From: Streptomyces sp. NBC_00654
GTDB lineage: Bacteria > Actinomycetota > Actinomycetes > Streptomycetales > Streptomycetaceae
Direction: 5' to 3'
NCBI RefSeq assembly: GCF_026341775.1
Contig: NZ_JAPEOB010000002.1
Span: 1,302,001 to 1,366,000 of the forward strand
Length of the DNA stretch: 64,000 bases
This document shows positions 34,751 to 43,331 of this stretch, in pieces (within the stretch, counting starts at the first letter, position 1; each line of letters starts with the position of its first letter). Both the position numbers and the translations under genes were made by a program. A model generated the notes under the pieces. That model worked only from the letters and a program-made list of their open reading frames with translations. It was not told the DNA's origin and did not search any database.

Positions 34751-36120
34751 CAGCGGGTCGCTCCGCCCATGGTGGAAGTGTTCTCCAGGTCGCGGGCGCC
34801 TCCGTCGGCGAGCACCGCCTTGACGGCCGCCTCGGTGCCCTCGATCAGGCGGTCGACGTCGGCGTCGGTGTGGGCGTAGCTGATGTGGCTGCGCTTGAGG
34901 TTGAGCGGCAGCTCGAACAGACCGTGCTCCAGGAGCTTGCGGCGGTAGCCGACGAAGAGCGAGGCGTCGTTGTTCAGCAGGTCGGCGTAGGTACGGGGGG
35001 CCTCGCCCGGCATGAAGTAGCTGACGAAGACGGAGCCGTAGCCGGTGACGACGGCCGGGACGCCGAGGCGTCCGTACAGGGCGGTCAGTTCGGTACGGAC
35101 CCGGTCGCCGAGCCGGAAGACGTGCTCGTGGACCGGCTCCTCGCGGAGCTTGCGCAGGGTGGCGAGGGCGGCGGCGACGACGGAGGGGTGTCCGTTGTAC
35201 GTACCGGCGAAGAAGGCGGGGGCGCCGGGGCGGGTGGAGAAGAGGTCCATCAGGTCGGCGCGGCCGCCGATCGCGCCCACGGGGGCGCCGTTGGCGATCG
35301 CCTTGCCGAGGGTGGTGAGGTCGGGGGTGACGCCGGAGATCTGCTGCCAGCCGCCGGTGCTGTGCCGGAAGCCGGTGATGACCTCGTCGAAGATCAGGAC
35401 GCTGCCGGCCTTGGTGGTCTCCTCGCGGAGCGTGGTGAGGAACTCCTGGTACGGCAGGAGGGCGCCGACGTTGTGCGGGACGGGCTCGACGATGACGGCG
35501 GCGATGTCGGAGCCGTGCTCGGCGAAGGTGCGGCGGACGGCCTCGCTGTCGTTGAACGGCAGGACGAGGGTGGCTTCGAGGACCTCGGGCAGGATGCCGG
35601 TCGAGATCGGGTCGTGGCCGCCGACCTTCTCGGGGGCGGAGATCACGTTGAGGCTGACCGAGTCGTGCCAGCCGTGGTAGCAGCCCTGGAACTTGACGAC
35701 GAGGCGGCGGCCGGTGGCGGCGCGGGAGACGCGCAGCGCGTGGAACGTGGCCTCGCTGCCGGTGCTGGTGAGCAGGACCTTCTCGATCGAGGGGATCAGC
35801 TCGGTGAGCTGTTCGGCGAGGAGGACCTCGCCCTCGGTGACACCGACGCCCATGTGGCCGAGGGTGGCGCCCGCTTCGGCGGTGGCACGGGCCACGTCGG
35901 GGTCGTTGTGGCCGAGCAGCGGCGGGCCGAACGCCGAGTGGAAGTCGGTGTACTCGCGTCCGTCGGCGGTACGGAACCGCGCGCCGTCGGTGCCGGTGAC
36001 CACCAGGTCGGTCAGTCCGGGAACGCTGCGCTGACCGCTGTTCACGCCGCCGGGTACGACCTGGCGGGCGCGCTCGGCGAGTCGGGCTCCGGATTCGTTG
36101 CCCACCGGGCCTGAACTCAT
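34750..36120 (-). CDS. Class III aminotransferase (glutamate-1-semialdehyde aminomutase-like)
   Basis: The protein has 456 residues, a PLP fold-type I enzyme: the phosphate-binding TSTGSEATFHALR, the cofactor Asp in FDEVITGFR, and PLP Lys273 in TLGKAIANGAPVGA. The closest recognised relatives are GSA aminomutase-like proteins, but this gene sits in a catabolic operon, far from any tetrapyrrole gene, so it more likely transaminates a sugar-derived ketone or aldehyde. ATG 36120 follows AAGGAG. It is the first gene of the leftward arm, with an operator palindrome 142 bp upstream. Confidence 0.85.
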   Translation of the reverse strand: MSSGPVGNESGARLAERARQVVPGGVNSGQRSVPGLTDLVVTGTDGARFRTADGREYTDFHSAFGPPLLGHNDPDVARATAEAGATLGHMGVGVTEGEVLLAEQLTELIPSIEKVLLTSTGSEATFHALRVSRAATGRRLVVKFQGCYHGWHDSVSLNVISAPEKVGGHDPISTGILPEVLEATLVLPFNDSEAVRRTFAEHGSDIAAVIVEPVPHNVGALLPYQEFLTTLREETTKAGSVLIFDEVITGFRHSTGGWQQISGVTPDLTTLGKAIANGAPVGAIGGRADLMDLFSTRPGAPAFFAGTYNGHPSVVAAALATLRKLREEPVHEHVFRLGDRVRTELTALYGRLGVPAVVTGYGSVFVSYFMPGEAPRTYADLLNNDASLFVGYRRKLLEHGLFELPLNLKRSHISYAHTDADVDRLIEGTEAAVKAVLADGGARDLENTSTMGGATR

Positions 36121-36432
36121 GGTGCTTGCTCCTTGCGTCGAGAGTCGTCGGTTGTCGCGGACCCTGCCCGGCCCGTGAGTCCCTGGCGCCATCCGCCCGG
36201 CAGTCGCCGCAGGAAGAGGGTGATCCGTGGTGCTCGTGGTGATGCGTTTCTGATTTCAAAACACTGTTCTGTAGAGCAGAACAGTGCCTGGATATTACGT
36301 CCGCCCTTCGGGACGGTCAACCCCCTTTCGGCCACCAAAACGCCGATTCCCAGCCCTTCCTGGGCTCTTCCTGGACCTTTCCCCGCCATGAAGGGTCCGC
36401 TCGGACCGGCTCAGGCACTACGCTGTTCTGCT
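36121..36432. promoter_or_regulatory. Divergent 312-bp control region of the IclR locus
   Basis: This gap separates the aminotransferase from iclR. It is richer in A/T near 36240-36300 and holds a perfect 10-5-10 palindrome (listed separately) flanked by AT-rich hexamers on both strands (TGAAAT leftward, GATATT rightward) that could be -10 elements. It therefore probably holds both promoters. Confidence 0.6.
36262..36286. promoter_or_regulatory. Operator palindrome 1, probable IclR-regulator site
   Basis: A perfect inverted repeat, CACTGTTCTG then 5 bases (TAGAG) then CAGAACAGTG, lies upstream of both divergent promoters. IclR-family dimers bind such palindromes. The inner arms CTGTTC and GAACAG are 9 bases apart. 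Confidence 0.75.
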
Positions 36433-36443
36433 ATGACGAACAG
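36423..36443. promoter_or_regulatory. Operator palindrome 2, overlapping the iclR start codon
   Basis: CTGTTC and GAACAG recur with the same 9-base spacing as in operator 1, and the spacer includes the ATG of iclR. A TACGCT hexamer at 36419-36424 and the lack of a ribosome-binding site make a leaderless mRNA possible. The site suggests autoregulation. Confidence 0.65.
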
Positions 36444-37290
36444 TGCTGCCCAAGAAGAACCGAAGTACTGGGTCAAGAGCGTGGCCAGGGCAGCGGACAT
36501 CCTCGAAGCGCTCGCCGCCCCCGCCCAGGGGAACGGCCTGAGCGTCACCGAGGTCGGCCAGGCCTGCTCCATCTCCAAGAGCGCCGCCTTCGGCATGCTC
36601 CAGACCCTGCGCGCGTACGGACTCGTCTCGGACGACGGCGAAGGGATGAACCGGCGCTACCGGCTCGGCATGAGCCTGGCCAGACTCGGCGACCGGGCCC
36701 GCTCCCAGGTCTCCCTGCGCGGCGTCGCCCACCCCGTCCTGCGCGATCTCACCGCGCTGACCGAGATGGCCTCCCGGCTCGCCGTTCCCGAGGACGGGCA
36801 CGCCGTGGTGGTGGACCAGGTCGAGCTGGACCAGCGGGTCCGGCTGGACCTGCGGATGGGACAGCGCGAGCTGCCGCACTGCACGGGGCTGGGAAAGGCC
36901 CTGCTGTCCGCCGTGCCGCAGAGCGAGGCCGCCGCGGTGATCGAGCGGTTCGGGCTGCCCCGGCGTACGGCGCGGACCATCACCGACCCGGCCACGTTCC
37001 TGTCCCACCTGCGCGACATCGCCCGGGTCGGATACGCCCTGGACGACGAGGAGGACGCCGAGGGGATCATCTGCATCGGCGCGCCGGTCTTCGACGACCG
37101 TTCGGTGTGCGCGGGCGCGGTCAGCATCACCGGCCTCAAGCTCGGCCTGCCGGCCTGGCGCTACCAGGAACTGGGAGGTCAGGTGCGCGACGCGGCCCGG
37201 CGGATCAGCGTGTCGCTGGGCTGGGTCGACGACACCGCCGGATCCGTGTCCGACACGGTTCAGGCGCATTCCGACGAAATCAGGTCTTGA
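36433..37290 (+). CDS. IclR family transcriptional regulator
   Basis: The protein has 285 residues. An N-terminal winged helix (SVARAADILEAL, then LSVTEVGQACSISKSAAFGM) is followed by the IclR effector-binding domain (LPHCTGLGKALLSA, GYALDDEEDAEGIICIG). IclR proteins repress or activate catabolic operons in response to a small acid or sugar. The frame extends upstream to 36133, but ATG 36433 is the natural start by family length. There is no clear Shine-Dalgarno, and operator 2 overlaps the start. It sits between two arms of catabolic genes and is the likely local regulator of both. Confidence 0.9.
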   Translation: MTNSAAQEEPKYWVKSVARAADILEALAAPAQGNGLSVTEVGQACSISKSAAFGMLQTLRAYGLVSDDGEGMNRRYRLGMSLARLGDRARSQVSLRGVAHPVLRDLTALTEMASRLAVPEDGHAVVVDQVELDQRVRLDLRMGQRELPHCTGLGKALLSAVPQSEAAAVIERFGLPRRTARTITDPATFLSHLRDIARVGYALDDEEDAEGIICIGAPVFDDRSVCAGAVSITGLKLGLPAWRYQELGGQVRDAARRISVSLGWVDDTAGSVSDTVQAHSDEIRS

Positions 37291-37328
37291 CCGATCGGCA
37301 CAACCCGCCGTAGGTTCCCTGCCAACCC

Positions 37329-37350
37329 CGATGACACCCACAGGTCATCG
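37329..37350. promoter_or_regulatory. Inverted repeat downstream of iclR
   Basis: A perfect 7-8-7 inverted repeat (CGATGAC / GTCATCG) lies 38 bases past the iclR stop and about 150 bases before beta-helix gene 2. It could be a weak terminator or an operator for the next gene. It does not match the CTGTTC site. Confidence 0.35.
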
Positions 37351-37498
37351 GTGATTCACCCCTTCCGGCCCGTTACCGACGCCTGCCCATCGCGTCGTGG
37401 ACATCCAACGGCCGGACCCTTTTCAGCCATCCGCCCCATGGCAGTCCCCCGCAGGAACGCTCCCTCATTTTCGGCACTTCTCGGAAGGCGAAGTCCGC

Positions 37499-39655
37499 AT
37501 GAGCGTTCCCACCAGTCCCACCCCCGCGCAGTCCAGCCGTCGCAATCTGCTGCGGGCTTCGGGTCTCGCCGGTCTGGTCGTGGCCGGTTCGGCCGTGGCC
37601 ACCGGTTCCGCGCAGGCCGCTCCCGGACACACCGGCGAGGTCACCCGCGCCGACACGGTCACCGCCCTGCGGGCCCTGAACACCAAACACCTCACCGAGG
37701 GCACCGTGGTCCTCGTCGCCGGCCACCACACCCCCGGCGACGGCGGAGCGATGGCCGTCCGCTGGAACCGCACCTCCGAAGCCGCCCACAACGGCGGCAC
37801 CGTCATCACCCCCGCCAAGAAGCCCGCCACCGGCCGCTGGCACCAGCTCCACACCGGAACCGTCGACTTCCGCACCTTCGGCCACTTCGACGCCGAAACC
37901 CCCGCCGACACCGCACTCGACGCGATGATCAACGACCCCGCTATCCACCGCATCGAGGCCCACACCGACCTCCTGTTCACCAAACGCCACCTCTTCGACC
38001 GCTCCCACATCGAACTCGACTTCGGCGGCCACACCATCCGCACCGAAGGCATCGAGAAGAACACCCACGACAACCCCTTCGGCGCCGTCCTCTCCTTCCG
38101 CGGCACCCCCACCGACACCACGCACACCCACAAGCTGAGTGCGCCGATGCCGGACCTGTCCGACCTCTTCGAGGTCGGCGACTCGGGGAAGTTCGCGGTC
38201 GGCCAGTGGTGGGCCGTGGAGAGCGACGCGCTGACGGGGAAGTACGAGAAGGAGATCCAGCGCCTCGTCCAGGTGACCGGGATCGTGGACGGTACCCACA
38301 TCCGGGTCAACTACCAGATCGGCTGGGACCTGGCCGCGGGCCGCACCCTGAGCTGGACCCGGATCGAGCCCGTCGACCGCGCCCATGTGCGCAACATGGT
38401 CTTCGAGGGCTGGGGCGAGGACGAGATGACCGGCTCACACCCGGTCGCGTACGAGTACGCGGTGCGCTGCGACGTCTCCGGGATCGAGGCGATCGGCACG
38501 TTCTGGCCGGTGGTCATGCGCCGCTGGTGCACGTACTACCGCACCGAGCAGTGCTCGCTCACCAACCCCAAGTCCGTCACCTACGGCGGCGCGGGCTATC
38601 TCACCCAGCAGATCTACTGCCTGTACGGGCACGTCGAGGACTGTCACACCTCCAACGCCCGTCACCTCAACGACTTCACGGCCTCCGCCTACTGCTACGT
38701 CACCAACTGCCACGGCGACGGTGACGACGAGGGCCCGTTCGTGACGCACGGTCAGTTCGAGCACGACCTCGTCTACACCGGCAACTCCGGTCTGATGACC
38801 TTCGCCAACTCCGGTGCCGCGTGGGGCGGTCGGGCCAAGCGGATCACGGTGCGCAGGCACGCCTGTTCCTGGTTCGTGGCCCGGGTCAAGATCACCGACC
38901 TGACCCTGGAGGACGTGCTCGTCGTCGGCAAGAAGTCGCTCGCCGGCTCCGGCATGCTCTGGGTCAACGCGGACGGGGTACAGCTGCGCGGCTGCACCGC
39001 CACCGGGCCGCTGATCGTCTCCCGGGCCTCGGACCTGTCCACCCGGCCCAATGTGATCGCCGACTCCTCGTTCGCCTTCGCCGCGGGTGCCGAGATCACC
39101 CAGGCCAATGTCTCCGCCCCGGTCACCATCGCGCGCACCGTGCTGAAGGGCGTCGACGGCGCGGTGTTCAACGGCACCGGGCCCCTCGTCCTCGACCAGT
39201 GCACGCTGTCCGGCTCCAAGGACACCGCCCCCGTCTCCCTCGCCCACGCGGACATCACGGTGCACGGCGGCGAGCTCCGCGACACCGGGCTGAAGCTGAC
39301 CTCCGCGAAGGACCAGCGGCTGCGGGTCGACGGCACCCGGATCAACGGCACCAACAAGGACGCCGCTCTCCTGTCCCGTACCGGCACCGGCCGCACCGTC
39401 GACTGGCAGCTGGCCGGACTCGACTCCACCGCCCCCGCGGGCACCGCCCATGTGCTGGTGACCGAGGGACCCAACCGCTACCGGGCGACCGGGTCCACCT
39501 TCACCGGCGGGCGCCTGGAACTGCGGCCCGCGGCCTTCGCCGGCTCCGGCAGCCACCTGCTGCACACCGGCTGCGTCGAGACCGGCACCGAACGCACCGC
39601 GCTGCCCGACGAGGGCGACCGCGTCGCCCACACCGCGGCCACGCTGCGCTTCTGA
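37499..39655 (+). CDS. Tat-secreted right-handed beta-helix protein, copy 2
   Basis: The protein has 718 residues from ATG 37499, with a GGAAGG ribosome-binding site 10 bases upstream. It has a Tat signal (SSRRNLLRAS, AQA cleavage) followed by beta-helix rungs (FANSGAAWGG, KRITVRRHACSWF). The first half aligns almost perfectly with the paralog ending at 29463. The C-terminal part keeps the motif skeleton but differs at many positions, so the pair may act on different bonds or sides of one polymer. It is the first metabolic gene of the rightward arm. A polysaccharide-degrading role is inferred from fold, export and the importer downstream. Confidence 0.8.
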   Translation: MSVPTSPTPAQSSRRNLLRASGLAGLVVAGSAVATGSAQAAPGHTGEVTRADTVTALRALNTKHLTEGTVVLVAGHHTPGDGGAMAVRWNRTSEAAHNGGTVITPAKKPATGRWHQLHTGTVDFRTFGHFDAETPADTALDAMINDPAIHRIEAHTDLLFTKRHLFDRSHIELDFGGHTIRTEGIEKNTHDNPFGAVLSFRGTPTDTTHTHKLSAPMPDLSDLFEVGDSGKFAVGQWWAVESDALTGKYEKEIQRLVQVTGIVDGTHIRVNYQIGWDLAAGRTLSWTRIEPVDRAHVRNMVFEGWGEDEMTGSHPVAYEYAVRCDVSGIEAIGTFWPVVMRRWCTYYRTEQCSLTNPKSVTYGGAGYLTQQIYCLYGHVEDCHTSNARHLNDFTASAYCYVTNCHGDGDDEGPFVTHGQFEHDLVYTGNSGLMTFANSGAAWGGRAKRITVRRHACSWFVARVKITDLTLEDVLVVGKKSLAGSGMLWVNADGVQLRGCTATGPLIVSRASDLSTRPNVIADSSFAFAAGAEITQANVSAPVTIARTVLKGVDGAVFNGTGPLVLDQCTLSGSKDTAPVSLAHADITVHGGELRDTGLKLTSAKDQRLRVDGTRINGTNKDAALLSRTGTGRTVDWQLAGLDSTAPAGTAHVLVTEGPNRYRATGSTFTGGRLELRPAAFAGSGSHLLHTGCVETGTERTALPDEGDRVAHTAATLRF
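37545..38122 (+). repeat. 578-bp inverted repeat, right copy
   Basis: Counterpart of 30996-31573 in opposite orientation. The two copies bracket 5.97 kb containing the SDR, amidohydrolase, dehydratase, aminotransferase and iclR genes. Confidence 0.93.
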
Positions 39656-39691
39656 TCAACCCGACCCACTGAGTCCGAGGAGGCAATCCCC

Positions 39692-40948
39692 GTGTCCACG
39701 CACACCCCGATCACCGGCCGGCCCGTACGGGTCGCCCTCGTCGGCGCCGGAAACCGCGGTCTGACGTACGCCGAGTGGATCAAGGCCCACCCGGAGCGCG
39801 CCGAGCTCGTCGCCGTCGCCGACCCGCGTCCGGCCGCGCGGGCCGCAGCCGGCGCCCCCGTCGAGTTCGACGACTGGCGGCCGCTCGTCGAGAACCGCAT
39901 CGCCGACGCCGTCATCGTCGCCACCCAGGACCGCTTCCATGTGGAGCCCGTCCTGGCCCTGGCCGAGGCCGGATACGCGATCCTCGCCGAGAAGCCGCTC
40001 GCCCCGACCGAGGACGAGACCCGGCGCATCGTCGAGGGCGTGGAGCGGGCCGGAGTCCTCTTCGCCGTCTGCCACGTCATGCGGTACACGCCCTACACCG
40101 ACCTGGTGAAGAGCGTGGTGGACTCCGGCGTCCTCGGCCAGCTGGTCTCGCTCGACCATCTGGAGCCGGTCGGCTGGTGGCACTACGCCCACAGCTATGT
40201 GCGCGGCCCGTGGCGCAGCGAGAAGGACTCGTCCCCGATGCTGCTCGCCAAGTCCTGCCACGACCTGGACTGGATCACGTATGTGATGGGCGGCCGGATC
40301 GAGCAGGTCACCGGCTTCGGCGGGCTGAAGCACTTCCGGCCGGAGAACGCCCCGGCCGGCTCCGCCGACCGCTGTCTGGACTGCGCGGTGGAGTCCGACT
40401 GCCCGTACAGCGCGCTGAAGCTGTACATGCCCACGCTGCGCGAGAAGGGCGCGGTCTGGCCGGTCACCCATGTCACCGAGGCGACGGACGAGGCCGGTCT
40501 GGTACAGGCGCTGCGGGAGGGCCCGTACGGCGTGTGCGCGTACCGCAGCGACAACGACGTGGTCGACCACCAGGTCATCGCCATGCAGCTGACCGACGGG
40601 GTGACCGCCACCTTCCAGATGGTGGCGTTCACCGAGCAGACGCACCGCCAGACGCGGATCTTCGGCTCGCACGGCTGGCTGCGCGGTGACGGCGAGCGGG
40701 TCACCGTGCAGGACTTCCGGACGGGCGAGACGACCGTCCAGGAACTCGGCGCGTCCGGTTCGAACGCCGCCGACGGGCACGGCGGCGGGGACGCCGCGCT
40801 CGTGGAGGCGTTCGTCACCGCCGTCGCCACCGGGGACGCCGGGGCGGTCCGCTCCGGCCCCGCCACCTCTCTCGGCAGCCATCTGGCGGCGTTCGCCGCC
40901 GAACGCGCCCGCCACACCGGCACCGTCCAGCAGGTGCCCGTCGCATGA
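39692..40948 (+). CDS. Gfo/Idh/MocA family oxidoreductase
   Basis: The protein has 418 residues with a GTG start. The N-terminal Rossmann domain has GAGNRG; EKPLAPTEDE is the family's characteristic EKP motif, and the catalytic-region His lies in AKSCHDLDW. These enzymes oxidise or reduce sugars and inositols with NAD(P). A Cys cluster (CLDCAVESDC, residues about 229-238) is inserted in the C-terminal domain and may bind metal or have a structural role. It lies between beta-helix gene 2 and the ABC lipoprotein and overlaps the latter's longest reading frame, so it is clearly in the same transcription unit. Confidence 0.88.
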   Translation: MSTHTPITGRPVRVALVGAGNRGLTYAEWIKAHPERAELVAVADPRPAARAAAGAPVEFDDWRPLVENRIADAVIVATQDRFHVEPVLALAEAGYAILAEKPLAPTEDETRRIVEGVERAGVLFAVCHVMRYTPYTDLVKSVVDSGVLGQLVSLDHLEPVGWWHYAHSYVRGPWRSEKDSSPMLLAKSCHDLDWITYVMGGRIEQVTGFGGLKHFRPENAPAGSADRCLDCAVESDCPYSALKLYMPTLREKGAVWPVTHVTEATDEAGLVQALREGPYGVCAYRSDNDVVDHQVIAMQLTDGVTATFQMVAFTEQTHRQTRIFGSHGWLRGDGERVTVQDFRTGETTVQELGASGSNAADGHGGGDAALVEAFVTAVATGDAGAVRSGPATSLGSHLAAFAAERARHTGTVQQVPVA

Positions 40949-40995
40949 CTCCCCCTCGTCCCGGCATCACCCTCACGTCCTCGGAGGACCCCCTC

Positions 40996-42249
40996 ATGTC
41001 CCGTGCACCGAAGCGCCGTTCCAGAGTCCGTTCCCTCGCCGCCCCGGTCCTCGCCACCGCGCTGGCCACCGGCGTGCTGGCCGGCTGTTCCAGCGACAGC
41101 GACGGCAACACCGTCACCATGTGGACCTACCCCGTCATCTTCGACGAGGCCAAGAACAAGGCCTACTGGGACGGTCTGGTCAAGGCGTTCGAGAAGGAGC
41201 ACTCCGGTGTCAAGGTGAAGGTGGAGACCTTCCCGTGGGCCAACCGTGACACCGCGCTGGCCACCGCGATCGCCTCGGGCAAGGGCCCGGACGCCGTGTA
41301 CCTCATCCCGGACCAGCTGCCCAAGTACGCCAAGAACATCGTCCCGGCCGACGACTACATGCCGGCCGACGCCAAGGCGGACTACACCGACTTCGCCCTC
41401 ACGTCCGTGACGTACGACGGCAAGGCGCTCGGCACCCCGGTCCTGACCAGCGCCAACCCGCTGATCTGCGACAAGCGGGTGTTCTCCGCCATCGGTGAGA
41501 CCTCGTACCCGACGACCTGGGCGGAGCTGGAGGCCCTGGCCCCCAAGCTCAAGGACAAGGGCTTCTACGCCACCAGCTACAGCGGGGACACCCAGCAGAC
41601 GCTGAACATGACCTTCTACCCGCTGCTGTGGCAGGCGGGCGGCGACGTCTTCTCCGAGGACGGCAAGAAGGTCACCTTCAACGACGCCGCCGGGGTCAAG
41701 GCGCTGACGTACCTGAAGAAGCTCGTCGAGGGCGGCTACAGCGACAAGGACCTGGTGACCACCACGCCGAAGCTGGAGCAGACGCCGGTCGCCAAGGGCA
41801 AGGTCGCCTGCACCTGGCAGAACACCCCGGCCGATGTCGAGCCGTTCTGGGGCAAGGAGAACATCGTCGTCCAGCCCCCGCTCAAGGAGACCGAGTCCGT
41901 CGGCTACGGCACCGTCGGCGCCCTGTCGATGCTCAAGGGCGCCGACAAGAAGAACACCGGCGACTGGCTGAACTTCGTCGCCGAGTCGAAGAACGCGGCC
42001 GGCCTCCAGAAGGGCGCGGGCTACTTCCCGGCCCGTGAGTCCGGCGGCGACCTCTACCCCGGTGACGCGCTCCAGAAGGCCGTCGGCGCGACGCTGCCGA
42101 CGATGACGGTGGGCCCGCTGGAGGACAAGTCCCGCGAGGTCATGGGTGTGCTGGCGCCGGAGATCCAGGCGGCGCTGCTGGGCAAGAAGAGCCCGCAGCA
42201 GGCGCTCGACGACTCGGCCAAGGCCGCCCAGGCGATGCTCGGCCGCTAG
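40996..42249 (+). CDS. ABC transporter sugar-binding lipoprotein
   Basis: The protein has 417 residues. It has a lipoprotein signal (lipobox VLAGC) and the family 1 extracellular solute-binding fold (MWTYPVIFDEAKNK, PDAVYLIPDQLPKYA, later WLNFVAESKNAAG). It captures an oligosaccharide or sugar acid outside the membrane and presents it to the two permeases encoded next. ATG 40996 has a GGAGG ribosome-binding site. A strong hairpin follows the stop, as often seen where the binding protein is made in excess over the permeases. Confidence 0.9.
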   Translation: MSRAPKRRSRVRSLAAPVLATALATGVLAGCSSDSDGNTVTMWTYPVIFDEAKNKAYWDGLVKAFEKEHSGVKVKVETFPWANRDTALATAIASGKGPDAVYLIPDQLPKYAKNIVPADDYMPADAKADYTDFALTSVTYDGKALGTPVLTSANPLICDKRVFSAIGETSYPTTWAELEALAPKLKDKGFYATSYSGDTQQTLNMTFYPLLWQAGGDVFSEDGKKVTFNDAAGVKALTYLKKLVEGGYSDKDLVTTTPKLEQTPVAKGKVACTWQNTPADVEPFWGKENIVVQPPLKETESVGYGTVGALSMLKGADKKNTGDWLNFVAESKNAAGLQKGAGYFPARESGGDLYPGDALQKAVGATLPTMTVGPLEDKSREVMGVLAPEIQAALLGKKSPQQALDDSAKAAQAMLGR

Positions 42250-42250
42250 G

Positions 42251-42313
42251 GCGTGTGTCGAAAGCAGCGCCGTCCGCCCGAAGGGCGAGCCGGGCGGGGC
42301 TTTCGACACACAC
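42251..42313 (+). terminator. Long hairpin between lipoprotein and permease genes
   Basis: The 15-base arms (GCGTGTGTCGAAAGC and GCTTTCGACACACAC, 14 of 15 pair) enclose a loop with a smaller CGCCC/GGGCG hairpin. It lies directly after the lipoprotein stop and likely acts as a partial terminator or 3' mRNA stabiliser. Confidence 0.75.
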
Positions 42314-42423
42314 CCCAGGTCCCGCGCCCCGGCGGGGTCCGGGCACCTTCCGGACCCCGCCCCTCCCGGCATCGCGCCGGGCCGTACCACCCCGCAATGT
42401 TCCCGTACCGCAAGGAGATCCCC

Positions 42424-43329
42424 GTGGCAGTCGTCGCGGAACCAACCCGCCGGGGCCGTCGCAGCGGGCCGCAGGCGCGCCGCGAGGCCCGGATCGGCCT
42501 GCTCTTCGTCCTCCCGTGCTTCCTGCTCTTCCTCGCCTTCCGGTTCGGCCCCGGTATCGCCGGTGTGCTGATGAGCTTCACGGACTACTCGCTCACCGGC
42601 GGCGGCAGCTTCATCGGGCTCGACAACTTCACCCGCCTCTGGGACGACCCGCTGTTCTGGCAGGCGCTGAAGGTCACCGTCCTCTACACCGTGCTGGCCG
42701 TGCCCGGCACCCTGATCGCGTCCGTCTCCCTGGCGCTGATCACCCGCCGGGCGTTCCGCGGCGCGAAGTTCTTCCGGTCGGTGTTCTTCCTGCCGGTCGT
42801 CACCTCGCTGGTGCTGGCCGCCACCGTGTTCGTCTGGATCTTCTCGACCGGCGGCCCGTGGTCCACCCTGATGGGCTGGTTCGGGATGTCCGAGGGCTCC
42901 TGGCTCTCCGACGACGTCCTGGTGCTGCCCGCGCTGGCGATCGTCGGCGTCTGGTCCCGGTTCGGCTACGGGATGCTCATCCTGCTCGCCCGGATGCAGG
43001 ACATCCCCCGGGAGCTGGAGGAGGCCGCCCTCACCGACGGCGCCGGGCCCTGGCAGCGGTTCCGGTACATCGTGCTGCCGCAGCTCAAGCCCGCCCTGTT
43101 CTTCCTCGCCGTGATCGAGACGACGGCCTCCTTCCAGGTCTTCGACGCCGTCTACACGATGACCGGCGGCGGCCCCGCCAACGCGAGTTACACGCTCGTC
43201 TTCCAGCTCTACGACGCGGGCTTCAAGTACTTCGACCTCGGTTACGCCGCCGCCATCGGCGTCGCGCTCTTCGTGCTGACCGTGGTGGTGGCCGTGATCC
43301 AGCGGCTCGTGATCGGGAAGGACCAGTGA
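42424..43329 (+). CDS. ABC sugar transporter permease 1 (MalF-type)
   Basis: The protein has 301 residues with six predicted membrane helices. The EAA loop that contacts the ATPase is visible (EEAALTDGAGPWQRFRYIVL). GTG 42424 is chosen for the AAGGAG 7 bases upstream; the open frame extends into the hairpin and beyond, but without a start signal. It pairs with the next permease. No ATPase gene is present. Confidence 0.9.
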   Translation: MAVVAEPTRRGRRSGPQARREARIGLLFVLPCFLLFLAFRFGPGIAGVLMSFTDYSLTGGGSFIGLDNFTRLWDDPLFWQALKVTVLYTVLAVPGTLIASVSLALITRRAFRGAKFFRSVFFLPVVTSLVLAATVFVWIFSTGGPWSTLMGWFGMSEGSWLSDDVLVLPALAIVGVWSRFGYGMLILLARMQDIPRELEEAALTDGAGPWQRFRYIVLPQLKPALFFLAVIETTASFQVFDAVYTMTGGGPANASYTLVFQLYDAGFKYFDLGYAAAIGVALFVLTVVVAVIQRLVIGKDQ

Positions 43330-43331
43330 CC

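Noticed and set aside
33563..36259. An 898-codon leftward frame covering the dehydratase and the aminotransferase region.
   Set aside because: The aminotransferase is encoded in a different frame with intact PLP motifs; the long frame is its shadow joined to the real dehydratase.
30996..38122. The inverted 578-bp repeats as ends of a composite transposon.
   Set aside because: The repeats are coding parts of two paralogous genes, with no transposase, no short terminal inverted repeats and no target duplication seen.
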